Source: Vreelandella boliviensis LC1
Lineage (GTDB): Bacteria > Pseudomonadota > Gammaproteobacteria > Pseudomonadales > Halomonadaceae
Direction of reading: 5' to 3'
Assembly: GCF_000236035.1 (NCBI RefSeq)
Contig: NZ_JH393257.1
Coordinates: 656,472-720,471 of the forward strand
Length of the DNA stretch: 64,000 bases
The notes under the pieces were generated by a model. That model saw only the letters and a program-made list of their open reading frames with translations. It ran no database searches and was not told the origin of the DNA. The translations under genes and the position numbers were made by a program. The first letter of the stretch is position 1. Every line of letters starts with the position of its first letter. This document shows positions 27,314 through 40,083 of the stretch, one piece after another.

Positions 27314-28479
27314 CTTTTGGTATCCCAACGAAACAACTAGTAAGAGCAAGCTTGGGCGCGCTGTCGCTAGCACTGCTAGTCGGTTGCGCGAGTAAAGGTG
27401 AGCCTGCTTATACCCCAAAAGAGCTGCGCAGTTTCAACGAAACATCCTCGCTAGAAACTCAGTGGCGACGTAACGTGGGTGGTGGCTTGGGCCATGCCCG
27501 TTACCCCATCGCACCTTCCCGTGAAGGTAACACTGTGTTCGCGGCAGATGTCGAAGGTGTGGTGATGGCGATGGATGCCAATAGCGGCGAGGTAGAGTGG
27601 AAAATCGACCTTGATACTACTCTTTCCAGCGCGTTAACGGCGATTGCCGGTCAGGTTTATCTGGCCACCGGTAACGGCGCAGTCATCTCTCTGGATCAGC
27701 GCGATGGTAGCGAGAACTGGCGCACGCGGGTATCCAGCGAAGTGCTCGCCGCGCCCCAGGCCAACCAACAACTGCTGGTCGTACAAAGTGTCGATGGCCG
27801 CGTTACTGCCTTGGATCGTGCCAGCGGTGAAGAGCGTTGGGTATACACCAGTTCGCAACCTTCACTCACCCTGCGCGGCACCGGTACGCCGATGGTCATT
27901 GATCCGGTTAGCTTTGTTGGCCTAGCCAACGGCCGTCTGGCAACGCTGGATAACCGCAGCGGCCAGCCGCTATGGGATATGCAGATTGCCACCCCGCGTG
28001 GGCGTAGCGAAGTGGATCGCTTGGTCGATCTTTCCGGCCAGCCGATCATCAGTCCCGATGGACGCCTGTTTGTGACCAGTTATAACGGCCGTGTGGTTGC
28101 GCTGGAAGCCACCCAAGGCGACGTGCTGTGGGAAGCGGATCTGTCCAGTCGCCATACCCCAATTCTGGTCGGCGACTTCCTGTTTGTGGTCACCGATGAC
28201 AGCCAGATTGTCGCCCTCGACGCTAACAGCGGCCGCGAAATTTGGCGCAATGACGATTTAGAAGATCGTTGGCTGACGGCCCCGGCCTTCGCCGCTGGCC
28301 GCTTGGTTTTCGGTGATTTTGAAGGTTATCTTCACCTGATCGACGCTCGCGAAGGCGATATCGTGGGTCGCACTCGCGTGCACAGCTCGGGCATCAGCTT
28401 ACGCCCGGTCACTGAAGGCAGCACCATTCATGTCCAGGCCAACAATGGTCGCCTGGAAACCCTGGAAGTCACTCCATGA
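27310..28479 (+). CDS. bamB: Outer membrane assembly lipoprotein BamB
   Basis: 389 residues with the signal and lipobox [11 protein letters not shown]. The rest is an eight-bladed PQQ-like beta-propeller; repeated GxxxALDxxxGexxW units are visible ([69 protein letters not shown]). It supports BamA in outer-membrane protein insertion. It is translationally coupled to yfgM and der by 4-nt overlaps. Confidence 0.96.
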   Translation: MTFGIPTKQLVRASLGALSLALLVGCASKGEPAYTPKELRSFNETSSLETQWRRNVGGGLGHARYPIAPSREGNTVFAADVEGVVMAMDANSGEVEWKIDLDTTLSSALTAIAGQVYLATGNGAVISLDQRDGSENWRTRVSSEVLAAPQANQQLLVVQSVDGRVTALDRASGEERWVYTSSQPSLTLRGTGTPMVIDPVSFVGLANGRLATLDNRSGQPLWDMQIATPRGRSEVDRLVDLSGQPIISPDGRLFVTSYNGRVVALEATQGDVLWEADLSSRHTPILVGDFLFVVTDDSQIVALDANSGREIWRNDDLEDRWLTAPAFAAGRLVFGDFEGYLHLIDAREGDIVGRTRVHSSGISLRPVTEGSTIHVQANNGRLETLEVTP

Positions 28480-29879
28480 CACCCGTCATTGCTTTAGTCG
28501 GTCGCCCCAATGTGGGCAAATCGACGTTGTTTAACCGCCTAACGCGCTCGCGTGATGCACTGGTGGCCGATTTTCCTGGCCTCACCCGCGACCGCAAGTA
28601 CGGCAATGGCATGCTGGGCGATAAAGTCTATACGGTGATCGATACCGGCGGTATTAGCGGTGACGAAGACGGCATTGACGCCGCCATGGCGGAGCAGTCA
28701 CTCGCCGCCATTGATGAAGCCGATATTGTACTGTTTATGGTCGATGCCCGCGCTGGTCTTATCGCTGCTGACCAGGCGATTGCCAATCACCTACGGGTTA
28801 ACCAGAAAAAAACCTGGCTGGTGGTGAATAAAACCGACGGGCTGGAAGAGCACTCGGCGATGGGCGATTTCTGGTCGTTGGGGCTAGGCGACCCCTGGCC
28901 GATTGCTGCCGCCCACGGGCGCAATGTGTCTACCCTGATCGACGTGGTACTTGAGCCGTTTCCCGAGCGCGATGCCAGCATCCCTGCGGATACCGGCAGC
29001 AAAGGCGTGCGCATCAGCGTGATTGGCCGCCCCAACGTGGGCAAATCGACCTTGGTCAATCGCCTGCTGGGCGAAGAACGCGTGGTGGTCTTTGATGAAG
29101 CGGGCACCACCCGCGATGCCATCGAAATTCCCTTCGAACGCCGCGGCAAGCCCTACGTACTGATCGATACCGCAGGCATCCGGCGGCGTAAGAATATCCG
29201 GGAAGTCACCGAGAAGTTCTCTATCATCAAAACCCTGGATGCGATCAAAGAGTCCCATGTCGTTATCATGGTGCTGGATGGCTCCAGCGGCTTGGTGGAG
29301 CAGGATCTGCATCTGCTCGACTACGTATTAACCACCGGTCGTGCGCTGGTGCTGGCGGTGAATAAGTGGGATGGCCTGGAGACCGAGGCCAAGGATAAGA
29401 TGCGCACCGAGGTGAAGCGCCGCCTAGGCTTTGCCGATTACGCCGAGCTGCACTTTATCTCTGCCCTGCACGGCACGGCGGTGGGTGATCTCTACCCCTC
29501 GATTGATCGCGCCTTTGACGCCGCTAACGCCCACTGGTCGACCAACCGCCTAACCACCTTGCTCCAGGACGCGGTAAGCCAAAACCCACCGCCAATGGTA
29601 CACGGGCGGCGCATTAAACTGCGCATGGCCCACCAGGGCGGCAGCAACCCGCCGATTATCGTCGTGCACGGCAACCAAACCGAGTCGCTACCCGAAGCCT
29701 ACCGCCGCTACCTGACCAACACCTTCCGCAAGGTGCTAAAAGTACGCGGCACGCCGATACGCTTTGAGTTTCGCTCGGGCAGCAACCCGTTCGACGATAT
29801 GGCAGGCGCCAGCGACAAAGAGAAGGCCAAAAAGCGCGAGCTTAACCGCACCAAAGAGGCGCGCAAAAGCCGTCGCTGA
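28476..29879 (+). CDS. der: Ribosome biogenesis GTPase Der (EngA)
   Basis: 467 residues with two consecutive GTPase domains: the first P-loop [14 protein letters not shown] near the N-terminus, the second [15 protein letters not shown] near residue 190. Each has its own DTxG ([14 protein letters not shown]) and NKxD (NKTDGL, NKWDGL). A KH-like C-terminal domain and a basic [17 protein letters not shown] tail follow. It acts in 50S assembly. Confidence 0.98.
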   Translation: MTPVIALVGRPNVGKSTLFNRLTRSRDALVADFPGLTRDRKYGNGMLGDKVYTVIDTGGISGDEDGIDAAMAEQSLAAIDEADIVLFMVDARAGLIAADQAIANHLRVNQKKTWLVVNKTDGLEEHSAMGDFWSLGLGDPWPIAAAHGRNVSTLIDVVLEPFPERDASIPADTGSKGVRISVIGRPNVGKSTLVNRLLGEERVVVFDEAGTTRDAIEIPFERRGKPYVLIDTAGIRRRKNIREVTEKFSIIKTLDAIKESHVVIMVLDGSSGLVEQDLHLLDYVLTTGRALVLAVNKWDGLETEAKDKMRTEVKRRLGFADYAELHFISALHGTAVGDLYPSIDRAFDAANAHWSTNRLTTLLQDAVSQNPPPMVHGRRIKLRMAHQGGSNPPIIVVHGNQTESLPEAYRRYLTNTFRKVLKVRGTPIRFEFRSGSNPFDDMAGASDKEKAKKRELNRTKEARKSRR

Positions 29880-29909
29880 TCGCTTTAGTAGCTTATCGCT
29901 ATTTAAATT

Positions 29910-29939
29910 CGCCCGTTTGCACCGTCAAGCGGGCGTTTT
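29910..29939 (+). terminator. Terminator after der
   Basis: CGCCCGTTTG and CAAGCGGGCG pair over 10 bp (one G-U) with a 6-nt loop, followed by TTTTGG. It ends the hisS-yfgM-bamB-der transcript. Confidence 0.8.
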
Positions 29940-30102
29940 GGTTCTAGCCTAAATAGGCGCCTGAACGCACAAATTCTCTTGACAGAACATGGCTTCAGCC
30001 CTCAAATAGCCGCGCTTATTAGACTGTACCTAACAAGTTAACATCAGCACCTTATACTCTGCATCGTTACCCCACTACTACGCCCTACTTAAGGGGAGTC
30101 TT

Positions 30103-30714
30103 ATGCTTTATGCTCGCTACTGGCGATGGCTTACCATGCTTGGCGTTGCTAGCCTACTCACGGGTTGTCTCGCTCTGCCCCAAACCGGCTTGTTTGCGTT
30201 TCGTTTGGCAGTGACTTCCCTGGGGGTCGAGGATGTTCGTATTGGCCCTTACAGCATGAACGCGGGGTTAGACACCAGCGACTTAACCAGCCTGATTGCT
30301 TCCAGCCTTGGCGCCGGTAGCCTGCCTATTCAGGCCACCATTGCCATGGGGCTGGGCTTACCCGCAGGTATGCCCCCGGTGGAGATGTCAGGCTTTCGCT
30401 GGTCGTTGGATATGCCTGGTGTCGACCCTGTGCAGGGTAACTATGAGCAAGACGTCATGCTGACCTCCGGTGATGATGCCAATTTACGCCTGCCGGTTGC
30501 CTTTGATGTACTCGCCACTGATACCCAACGCATGGCCCCCATGCTGGAGCTTGCCAGCCAGTTGGCCTCCCAAGGCGAGCTACCGGCCGGCAGTCAACTG
30601 GCTATCACGCCAGGCGATCTGCGCGGTTTAGGCATGCGGCTTCCTGCAGGTTTGTTGACGCCCACCATTCGCCTAAACGTAGGCGCCGATGGGCAGTTAG
30701 TACCCCAGCGCTAA
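30103..30714 (+). CDS. Putative lipoprotein, function unknown
   Basis: 203 residues. A lipobox LLTGC follows an N-terminal hydrophobic stretch (WLTMLGVASLLTGCLAL). The remainder is beta-rich with repeated short patterns (VTSLGVEDVRIGPYSMNAGL; GFRWSLDMPGVDPVQG; LRLPVAFDVLATDTQRM), somewhat like LEA14/late-embryogenesis-type beta-sandwich proteins, but I do not recognise the family with confidence. AAGGGGAG lies 6 nt upstream of the ATG. A terminator precedes it, so it has its own promoter. Confidence 0.75.
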   Translation: MLYARYWRWLTMLGVASLLTGCLALPQTGLFAFRLAVTSLGVEDVRIGPYSMNAGLDTSDLTSLIASSLGAGSLPIQATIAMGLGLPAGMPPVEMSGFRWSLDMPGVDPVQGNYEQDVMLTSGDDANLRLPVAFDVLATDTQRMAPMLELASQLASQGELPAGSQLAITPGDLRGLGMRLPAGLLTPTIRLNVGADGQLVPQR

Positions 30715-30892
30715 GGGTTTGTGACTAGGAGCTTGCAGCCAATCGTCTGCGGCCTAGCCTTGGTTCACAGGGGAGTGGTCAATTCAGCATCCATGCTCAT
30801 CCTCTAGGTGGGTTATGATGGGGGATTGATTTACTGCTATCAGCGGTTATCTTGTGTGCAAGAAACTCTTTCGTCTATAAGGAAACCGACTC

Positions 30893-31696
30893 ATGCGCTG
30901 GCTTCGCCTTCTCGCTGTAACCGCTTTATGTACGTCTATCGCCGCTTGTACCACCTCGCCCACCGGGCGCTCGCAACTGCTGCTGCTCTCTGATGGTGAA
31001 CTCAATGAAATGGGCCGTCAGGCATTTTCTCAATATCAGCAGCAGCTTCCCACCGCTGGTCAAGCTAGTCAGCGCTATGTGCAGTGTATTGCCGATGCCA
31101 TCGTGGCGGAACTCCCCGCAAAGCAGCAACAGTTAGACTGGCAAATCCGCGTGTTTGAATCCGAGCAGCCTAATGCCTTTGCTCTCCCCGGCGGCTATAT
31201 GGGAGTGAATACCGGCATGCTGGATATTGCCACTACCCAAGACCAGCTTGCTTCCGTGATTGGCCACGAAATTGGTCACGTGTTGGCCAACCATGCCAAT
31301 GAACGCGCCTCAACCGAGAGCGCCACCTCGTTAGGCCTGTCGGTTATTTCCAGTACTTCCGGCATGCAGTCCGCTGGTGGCCAGCAGTTGATGGGCGTAC
31401 TCGGTATGGGCGCGCAGTACGGCATCGTACTGCCCTTCTCCCGGGCCCATGAGAGTGAAGCTGATGTGATTGGCCTAGAGCTAATGGCGCAAGCAGGTTT
31501 CGACCCGCGTGAAAGCGTGACGCTATGGGAAAACATGCAGGCAGCGACAGGCGGCGGTGCGCCCCCAGAGTGGATGTCGACTCACCCCGGCCAAGGCCAG
31601 CGCATTCAAGGCCTGCAAGGCAATATGGATCAAGCCCTGGCCCGCTATGAGCAGGCCCGCAATAGTGGACGTACGCCCAACTGCCCGCGTCCTTAA
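30893..31696 (+). CDS. M48 family metalloprotease lipoprotein (LoiP-like)
   Basis: 267 residues. The signal and lipobox are in ALCTSIAACTTSPTGRSQLL. The zinc motif HEIGH lies in SVIGHEIGHVLANH, and the third ligand glutamate is probably in HESEADVIGLELM. The size and lipoprotein form match LoiP/YggG-type Zn peptidases that degrade misfolded envelope proteins. TATAAGGA lies upstream of the ATG. It is followed by a small membrane-protein gene 18 nt later. Confidence 0.92.
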   Translation: MRWLRLLAVTALCTSIAACTTSPTGRSQLLLLSDGELNEMGRQAFSQYQQQLPTAGQASQRYVQCIADAIVAELPAKQQQLDWQIRVFESEQPNAFALPGGYMGVNTGMLDIATTQDQLASVIGHEIGHVLANHANERASTESATSLGLSVISSTSGMQSAGGQQLMGVLGMGAQYGIVLPFSRAHESEADVIGLELMAQAGFDPRESVTLWENMQAATGGGAPPEWMSTHPGQGQRIQGLQGNMDQALARYEQARNSGRTPNCPRP

Positions 31697-31714
31697 CGGC
31701 TCTATGAGGTTTAG

Positions 31715-31975
31715 ATGATTCGATTGGGATTACTGCTGCTGGTGCTGCCGCTATTTGTACTGATGGGCGTGTATTTCTGGGAGCTCAACGATGTCCGCGC
31801 TTGCCAGCTTGATGGCGGACATTGGGACTATATCGAGAGTGTCTGTAGAGACGCCCAGCAACCATTCGTCTCCTGGCTTGAGCGCTCGCCGCTGTTAGTC
31901 AATGGCGGCATGCTGCTCTCGGTGGTGGGGCTGGTGATGTGCACGGTGGGACTATACGTTAAGCGGGCTAAGTGA
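31715..31975 (+). CDS. Small two-helix membrane protein, unknown function
   Basis: 86 residues with an N-terminal helix (LGLLLLVLPLFVLMGVYFW) and a C-terminal helix (VNGGMLLSVVGLVMCTVGLYV). The short loop between them holds two cysteines (ACQLDGG...ESVCRDA) that could form a disulfide in the periplasm. It sits 18 nt after the M48 protease gene and is probably co-transcribed. I do not recognise the family. Confidence 0.7.
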   Translation: MIRLGLLLLVLPLFVLMGVYFWELNDVRACQLDGGHWDYIESVCRDAQQPFVSWLERSPLLVNGGMLLSVVGLVMCTVGLYVKRAK

Positions 31976-31995
31976 AGCATTTTAGCGGCATAAAT

Positions 31996-32033
31996 AAAAG
32001 CGGGGGCGCATACACTATCCACCCCCGTTTTTT
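31996..32033. terminator. Bidirectional terminator between the small membrane protein gene and aroE
   Basis: AAAAGCGGGGG and CCCCCGTTTTTT flank a ~15-nt loop. The A- and T-runs make it usable from both converging sides. Confidence 0.85.
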
Positions 32034-32053
32034 AGTAGCGTTAACTGGTGCAG

Positions 32054-34469
<2,416 letters not shown>

Positions 34470-34512
34470 GGTCTCTCCTCACGGCTAACAGGCCTTTAAG
34501 GGTTTTATCCTA

Positions 34513-35649
34513 TCATGGCCGCGGCAACCGCACCCAGCCTCCCGCTTGCTGGCTTACCCAGCCCTCCAACTCAAGCATCAGCAGCCGCTGCTGGCAGTCG
34601 CTGACCGATGTGCCAGTAGACGCTACCAGCGTGTCGATAGGCGTTGGCGTGGCCGATAGAGACGTTAATAATGAATCGGGTAAGCTTTCAGGCAATGGCT
34701 CTTCTTTGGTCGATTTTTCTGCCGTCTCCCATAAGGGTTGCTGAATAGCGGCGTCGGGCGGGATAAACGCCTCCGCCCAGTGGCCGAGATCAGTAATGAT
34801 GTCGTCGACGCTGCAGGCCAGATGAGTACTGCCCTGACGCAATAGTGCCAAGCAGCCGCGGGCCTGGACGTTGTGCAGCGAACCGGGCAGCACAAACAGC
34901 TCACGATTTTGTTCCAAGGTGAGCCGTGCACTGACCAGCGAGCCGCTTTTTTCGGTTGCTTCGACCACTAGCGTGCCGAGCGAGAGGCCAGTTACGATTC
35001 TATTACGGCGCGGAAAAAATGCCGGACGAGCCCGCGTACCAGGAGGATGCTCGGACAACAGCAGCCCGCCGGGCAGGCGACCAAGCTGGTCATAGAGATC
35101 ACGATTCGAGGCGGGATAGATCACATCCACGCCGCAGCCAAGGACTCCGATCGTGCGGCCTTTCGCATTCAGGGCTGCACGCTGGGCAACGCCATCAACC
35201 CCTAACGCCATACCACTGACCACACACCAGCCGCGGTAGGCGAGATCCCGGGCAAAGGTTTGGGCGTTATGGGTGCCTTCGCCGGTGGGGCGACGAGTAC
35301 CTACCATGGCAAGCTTGGGGCCTTCCAGGGCGCCAAGATCGCCCTGGGCCCAGAGCACTACGGGCGGATCGGGCAATTCATTTAGCAGTGCAGGCCAAGC
35401 GGGGTGGTCGCGATGCAATACGTGGCGACTTGGGCCACTTTGCTGCCACGCCTGGGTTTCATCAATCACCTTTTGCAACGGGCTGCGGGTGGGATGTTCA
35501 AGCCACAGGCGCAACTCGCTGGCTGCACGGCTCGGTAGTGCTGCCAGCCAGCCTTCTGGCCACTGCGGCTGACGGGCTAATAGTTGCGCGATACGCAGCG
35601 CCCCCATACTCGGCAACGCATTGATCACCAGCCACGCCTGGGCATCCAT
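34513..35649 (-). CDS. dprA: DNA-processing protein DprA
   Basis: 378 residues from the ATG at 35649, chosen for its strong AAGGAGGT site 4 nt upstream. The Rossmann-like core has LAMVGTRRPTGEG, VVSGMALGVDGVAQRAAL, GVDVIYPASNRDLYDQL and FFPRRNRIVTGLS. A C-terminal winged-helix domain follows (IDTLVASTGTSVSDCQQRLLMLELEGWV). It loads RecA on incoming single-stranded DNA in transformation and recombination. Confidence 0.95.
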   Translation of the reverse strand: MDAQAWLVINALPSMGALRIAQLLARQPQWPEGWLAALPSRAASELRLWLEHPTRSPLQKVIDETQAWQQSGPSRHVLHRDHPAWPALLNELPDPPVVLWAQGDLGALEGPKLAMVGTRRPTGEGTHNAQTFARDLAYRGWCVVSGMALGVDGVAQRAALNAKGRTIGVLGCGVDVIYPASNRDLYDQLGRLPGGLLLSEHPPGTRARPAFFPRRNRIVTGLSLGTLVVEATEKSGSLVSARLTLEQNRELFVLPGSLHNVQARGCLALLRQGSTHLACSVDDIITDLGHWAEAFIPPDAAIQQPLWETAEKSTKEEPLPESLPDSLLTSLSATPTPIDTLVASTGTSVSDCQQRLLMLELEGWVSQQAGGWVRLPRP

Positions 35650-35685
35650 ACTACCTCCTTGTAAACGCGTTTTTTTTGCCACCCG

Positions 35686-36531
35686 CTAATTAGCCGATGA
35701 CTCAACTCGATCGCCCACTTCTAGCACCCGCGACGCCTGCATCACCAAGGCATAGCTGACCTGATCATAGGGCTTAAACACCATCACGGCTCCCGCTTCC
35801 GAGCCGGGCAGTTGAACCAGTTCCTGGGTGCGTGGGTCATTGATCAGTTCACCCTGTTGATTGACTCGCAGTACATGCCCCGCCTGCAAGCCATCCAGGG
35901 TGCCGATATCCAGCGTAACGATCTGCAAGCGGCCAATAAAGCGCACGCCACCTGGAACAGCAATAATATGACCTTCGACGGCATTGAGCGGCGTGCGGGG
36001 GATAAATTCACTGCCCAGTTCGCGCTCCTCCAGCGGTAAAATAATATCGTTCGTGCGCACTTCCTGGTGAGAGCTAACGACTTCAAGCTGCGCAATATCC
36101 CCTTCACTACTGATATGGCGGGCGACACCCACGTTAATCAACTCTAAGCCAAGTGGCGTGCCATCCAATGCTAGGTAGGGGTCCGACTGCCGATAGATGC
36201 CCAACTGGCCATGGCGCGGCACATCGCCACGCACGTATAACCGGTCCCCTGCACCACTGATCAGGCGGCGATCATCTCCCGCCACTACATAAGCCAGTTC
36301 CTGCAACGCCTCGGCATCATTCACAACACGGTGCTCACGCAGAAAGGCCCGCGCTTCCTCCAAGGCGATTGGCTCGATCGCTTCACGATGGGGAAAGGTA
36401 CGTACCTGCGGCGAGAGTTTGACCACCTTCTGATCACGCTCCCAACCAGCGGCATCAATGCTCAACAGCATAACGGCCGACAGCAGTAGTGCGCTAAAAC
36501 CTCCGCGATAGACGTGTTGTCTCGCTGGCAT
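35686..36531 (-). CDS. LysM domain-containing protein
   Basis: 281 residues from the ATG at 36531 (GGGGAG 6 nt upstream). An N-terminal membrane anchor or signal (GFSALLLSAVMLLSIDAAGW) is followed by a periplasmic region resembling the LysM peptidoglycan-binding proteins found next to dprA and divergent from def in gammaproteobacteria (NDAEALQELAYVVAGDDRRLISGAGDRLYV; the LysM motif itself is weak). The C-terminal half is beta-rich (GHIIAVPGGVRFIGRLQIV; LDGLQAGHVLRV). The exact role is unknown. Confidence 0.8.
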   Translation of the reverse strand: MPARQHVYRGGFSALLLSAVMLLSIDAAGWERDQKVVKLSPQVRTFPHREAIEPIALEEARAFLREHRVVNDAEALQELAYVVAGDDRRLISGAGDRLYVRGDVPRHGQLGIYRQSDPYLALDGTPLGLELINVGVARHISSEGDIAQLEVVSSHQEVRTNDIILPLEERELGSEFIPRTPLNAVEGHIIAVPGGVRFIGRLQIVTLDIGTLDGLQAGHVLRVNQQGELINDPRTQELVQLPGSEAGAVMVFKPYDQVSYALVMQASRVLEVGDRVESSAN

Positions 36532-36617
36532 ACGGCTCTCCCCAGTAGGATGAATAACTGCGATGTTGAGCGTCATGAATGCGGGCTATGTGTATCGGGC
36601 GCAGATGCCCAGAAACA

Positions 36618-36647
36618 TTGACAGCATGGTATAGTGATCCATCATAA
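36618..36647 (+). promoter_or_regulatory. Possible promoter of def-fmt-rsmB
   Basis: A consensus TTGACA at 36618 is followed after 18 nt by TCATAA, about 80 nt before def. The -10 match is moderate. Confidence 0.4.
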
Positions 36648-36724
36648 AGTACCTAAGCTAGAAGACGCCCGTCACTGCCTAGCTTGACTTAATTCAGACT
36701 CAGCATAACGGTGATTGTAACGCC

Positions 36725-37237
36725 ATGGCCAAACTTCCTATTCTTGAATTCCCCGATGAGCGCCTGCGCACCAAGGCTGCCGCGGTGGAAACCGTCGATG
36801 ATGAGGTACGCAAGCTCGTCGACGATATGCTGGAGACCATGTATGACGCCCGTGGTATCGGTCTAGCCGCGACCCAGATCGATGTCCATCGCCGTGTCGT
36901 CGTCATGGATGTCAGCGACGATAACTCCCAGCCGCTGGTGCTCATCAACCCGCGCTATATCCCGATTGGCGACGAGAAAGAGCCACTTTCGGAAGGCTGT
37001 CTGTCGATTCCCGAGTACTACGCCGAAGTGCCGCGCTTTCTTAAAGTGCAGCTTAATGCGCTGGACCGCAATGGCGAGGCCTACGAGTTGGAGGCAGAGG
37101 GTCTGCTGGCGCACTGTATTCAGCACGAGTACGACCATCTTGAAGGCGTACTCTTTGTAGACTACCTGTCTCCGCTGAAGCGTAACCGTATCCTCAAGAA
37201 GATGCAGAAACGCCATAAGCAGATCCAAGACGCCTAA
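36725..37237 (+). CDS. def: Peptide deformylase
   Basis: 170 residues with all three motifs: [16 protein letters not shown] (metal-ligand cysteine) and the HEYDHLEG zinc/iron motif. It removes the formyl group from nascent chains. It is first in def-fmt-rsmB. Confidence 0.98.
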   Translation: MAKLPILEFPDERLRTKAAAVETVDDEVRKLVDDMLETMYDARGIGLAATQIDVHRRVVVMDVSDDNSQPLVLINPRYIPIGDEKEPLSEGCLSIPEYYAEVPRFLKVQLNALDRNGEAYELEAEGLLAHCIQHEYDHLEGVLFVDYLSPLKRNRILKKMQKRHKQIQDA

Positions 37238-37284
37238 ACCTTTTTCCTACTTACATTTCAGATACGTCAGGTAGCCCTCTCTCT

Positions 37285-38301
37285 ATGTCAAGATTGCGCG
37301 TTGTTTTTGCCGGCACGCCTGAATTCGCCGCCTCTAGCCTGGCAGCGCTGCTGGAAAGCCAGCACGAGGTGGTTGCGGTATATACCCAACCCGACCGCCC
37401 CGCTGGTCGCGGCCGTAAGCTAACGCCCAGCCCTGTCAAACAGCTGGCCTTGGAGCACGGTCTGCCTGTCTATCAGCCCCAGACGCTAAAAGAGCCCGCT
37501 GCTCAAGCCGAGCTAGCTGCGCTCAATGCCGACATTATGGTCGTTGTTGCCTATGGGCTGCTGCTTCCCCAGGCCGTGTTGGATATACCGCGTCTCGGCT
37601 GCGTTAACGTTCACGCTTCGCTGCTGCCCCGTTGGCGCGGCGCTGCCCCCATACAACGGGCGATCGAAGCGGGCGACAGCGTATCGGGTGTGACCATCAT
37701 GCAGATGGATGCTGGCCTGGATACCGGCGCGATGCTTACGGAAGTGCGCACACCGATTACACCGAGCACCACCGGCGGCGATTTGCATGACCGCCTCGCC
37801 ATTCAAGGCGCCAATGCCCTGATCAACACGCTGGACGCGCTGGCCACAGGTTCTGCTCATGCCACGCCTCAGCCTGAAGCGGGCGTCACCTATGCCGCCA
37901 AACTCAGCAAAGCGGAAGCCGAGCTCGATTTTGACCAGCCAGCGCATCAGCTAGCCAGCAAAGTTCGCGCCTTTAACCCCTGGCCGGTGGCCTGGTGCGC
38001 GCTGGGGGATGATCGCCTACGTTTGCTAATGGCAAATGTAGAGGAAGGCGAGCATCCGCCCTGCGATCCTGGCACGCTACTTGACCACGGCGACGATCAC
38101 CTGCGCATTGCCTGCGGCACCGATGGCCGCGACGTGTTGTGCGTGACTAGCGCGCAACTGCCCGGCGGTAAAGCGATGGCCGTGCGTGACTTACTGAATG
38201 CGCGCCACGCGCGCCTGGCTACCGGCACACGCCTTGGTGCTCATCTTGGCACTCGTCTTGATAAACCAGCGGCTCAGGCCAGCGAAGGAGAAACACCATG
38301 A
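37285..38301 (+). CDS. fmt: Methionyl-tRNA formyltransferase
   Basis: 338 residues, slightly longer than the E. coli enzyme. The N-terminal formyltransferase domain has FAGTPEFAASSL, VVAYGLLLPQAVL and the active-site segment HASLLPRWRGAAPIQRAI. The C-terminal OB-like domain has KVRAFNPWPVAW. The tail carries a Leu/Gly/Thr/Arg-rich repeat (TGTRLGAHLGTRL). It formylates initiator Met-tRNA. The stop overlaps rsmB by 4 nt. Confidence 0.97.
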   Translation: MSRLRVVFAGTPEFAASSLAALLESQHEVVAVYTQPDRPAGRGRKLTPSPVKQLALEHGLPVYQPQTLKEPAAQAELAALNADIMVVVAYGLLLPQAVLDIPRLGCVNVHASLLPRWRGAAPIQRAIEAGDSVSGVTIMQMDAGLDTGAMLTEVRTPITPSTTGGDLHDRLAIQGANALINTLDALATGSAHATPQPEAGVTYAAKLSKAEAELDFDQPAHQLASKVRAFNPWPVAWCALGDDRLRLLMANVEEGEHPPCDPGTLLDHGDDHLRIACGTDGRDVLCVTSAQLPGGKAMAVRDLLNARHARLATGTRLGAHLGTRLDKPAAQASEGETP

Positions 38302-39635
38302 GCCAAAAGCGCTCCCCTCAAAGCGGCGGCAGTGGCCAGGAAGTACGCGCCGCTGCAGCCCGCGCGCTGGCCCCGGTACTCAGCGATCAAGGCTCACTGG
38401 CTGGGCTGGATGAGCACAGCGTGGTTGCCCGCGACCGCGGGCTACTAAAAGAGCTCTGCTTCGGTACCTGCCGCCGCTTACCGCGTCTGGAAGCGTTAGC
38501 GGGCTTGTTGCTTAAGCAACCATTTAAAAAGCGCGACAGCGATGTTCAGGCACTGTTGCTGCTGGGTATTTATCAGCTGTTGTACATGCGCATCCCTGCC
38601 CACGCGGCGGTAGGTGAAACCGCTGGCGCTGCGCGCTTACTAAATAAAGAGTGGGCCACCCGCGTCTTAAATGGTTGCTTGCGCCGTCTACAGCGCGAAT
38701 CCGAGGCGCTCCAGGCTGAGGTAGACCGGGACGAGAGCGTTGCCCTAGAGCATCCGCCCTGGCTACTTAACGCCTTGCGTCAGGCGTGGCCAGAACAGTG
38801 GCGCGATATTATGGATGCCAACAATCAATCAGGCCCTATGACATTAAGGGTGAACCAGCACCACAACGACCGCGAAGTCTATTTGGGTATGCTCACCGAA
38901 AAGGGCTTGAGCGGACACTTATGCCCCCATGCCCCAGATGCTATTACGCTGGAAACGCCCTGCGATGTGACTGCGCTGCCCGGCTTTGAAGAGGGGCATG
39001 TTAGCGTTCAGGATGAAGCCGCCCAGCTCTCGGCGGCACTACTTGGCCCCTCACTAGCGCCACGACCTGGTGCTCGCGTACTCGATGCCTGCTGTGCGCC
39101 AGGCGGTAAAACGGCCCATTTGCTGGAGCAGTTTGATATTGCCCTAACGGCTATCGATAGCGATAACCAGCGCTTAGCGCGGGTGGAGGATACGCTCAGC
39201 CGTCTAGGTGTTGAGGCGGTGCTTGAACACGCCGATGCGACCGAGCGCGACTGGTGGAGCGGCACGCCGTTTGATGCCATTCTGCTCGACGCCCCTTGCT
39301 CTGGCACCGGGGTTATTCGCCGTCATCCGGATATCAAAAAGCTGCGCCGCAAAGACGATATCCGACCGCTGGCCAAGCTTCAACGCCAGTTATTAGATAA
39401 TCTTTGGCCCATGCTGCGTGAAGGCGGCACATTGCTGTATGCCACCTGCTCGGTTCTACCTGAAGAGAACAGTGAGCAGATTGAGGCGTTTCTCGCCCGC
39501 ACCCCTGATGCCCATGTCACTACGCCTAACGACGTTGCCTGGGGCATTGCCAGCGGCGCGGGTCGCCAGCTGTTTCCAGCCCAGAACAGTCACGATGGCT
39601 TTTTTTATGCCAGACTAGAGAAACGTACTGCCTAA
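38298..39635 (+). CDS. rsmB: 16S rRNA (cytosine-967-C5)-methyltransferase
   Basis: 445 residues. An N-terminal NusB-like RNA-binding domain (VRAAAARALAPVLSDQGSL...YQLLYMRIPAHAAVGETAGAARLL) is followed by the SAM-dependent methylase core: DACCAPGGKTAHLLE, LDAPCSGTGVIRRHPD and YATCSVLPEEN with the two catalytic cysteines (PC and TC). It modifies m5C967 in 16S rRNA. It is coupled to fmt. Confidence 0.97.
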   Translation: MSQKRSPQSGGSGQEVRAAAARALAPVLSDQGSLAGLDEHSVVARDRGLLKELCFGTCRRLPRLEALAGLLLKQPFKKRDSDVQALLLLGIYQLLYMRIPAHAAVGETAGAARLLNKEWATRVLNGCLRRLQRESEALQAEVDRDESVALEHPPWLLNALRQAWPEQWRDIMDANNQSGPMTLRVNQHHNDREVYLGMLTEKGLSGHLCPHAPDAITLETPCDVTALPGFEEGHVSVQDEAAQLSAALLGPSLAPRPGARVLDACCAPGGKTAHLLEQFDIALTAIDSDNQRLARVEDTLSRLGVEAVLEHADATERDWWSGTPFDAILLDAPCSGTGVIRRHPDIKKLRRKDDIRPLAKLQRQLLDNLWPMLREGGTLLYATCSVLPEENSEQIEAFLARTPDAHVTTPNDVAWGIASGAGRQLFPAQNSHDGFFYARLEKRTA

Positions 39636-39700
39636 GCGTTGCTTGAAGGTAGACGTTACCTGATACCGGGTAGTGAATTTATGACAAGGAAGGAGACACT

Positions 39701-39907
39701 ATGAGTCATCACACCTACAAGCATGTAGAACTGACCGGATCTTCAGAGAAAGGTATTGAAGAAGCGGTTCAGAACGCTCTGGCCAAGGCCTCAGAAACTA
39801 TTCAGCACATGCGCTGGCTGGAAGTGATCGACACCCGTGGCCATATTGAAGATGGTCAAGTGGCCCACTGGCAGGTCACGGTTAAAGTTGGCTTTACGCT
39901 GGAGTAA
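39701..39907 (+). CDS. Dodecin, flavin-binding storage/buffer protein
   Basis: 68 residues matching the dodecin family: [20 protein letters not shown], then the tryptophan in MRWLEV that stacks on flavin, and [12 protein letters not shown] at the end. It assembles into a 12-mer that sequesters FMN/FAD or their breakdown products. AAGGAGA lies about 9 nt upstream. It stands between rsmB and trkA on the same strand. Confidence 0.93.
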   Translation: MSHHTYKHVELTGSSEKGIEEAVQNALAKASETIQHMRWLEVIDTRGHIEDGQVAHWQVTVKVGFTLE

Positions 39908-39926
39908 TCCTCACCTGCTTTTCGGC

Positions 39927-39956
39927 GGCGGCTGGTTTACACTGGCTGCCGTCTTT
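39927..39956 (+). terminator. Possible weak terminator after dodecin
   Basis: GGCGGCTGG and CTGGCTGCC can pair with three G-U wobbles around a 6-nt loop, followed by GTCTTTATTG. Confidence 0.4.
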
Positions 39957-40083
39957 ATTGCAGCGCATGATAGATGTTCTGAACGAAAACTTTCATATTG
40001 AACGTCAGGACTGAGCCCTAAGATCGCCTCTGGGTCTTAACGATATCGCGCGCTGGCGCTTTTAATGGAACCGATGCTCAGCA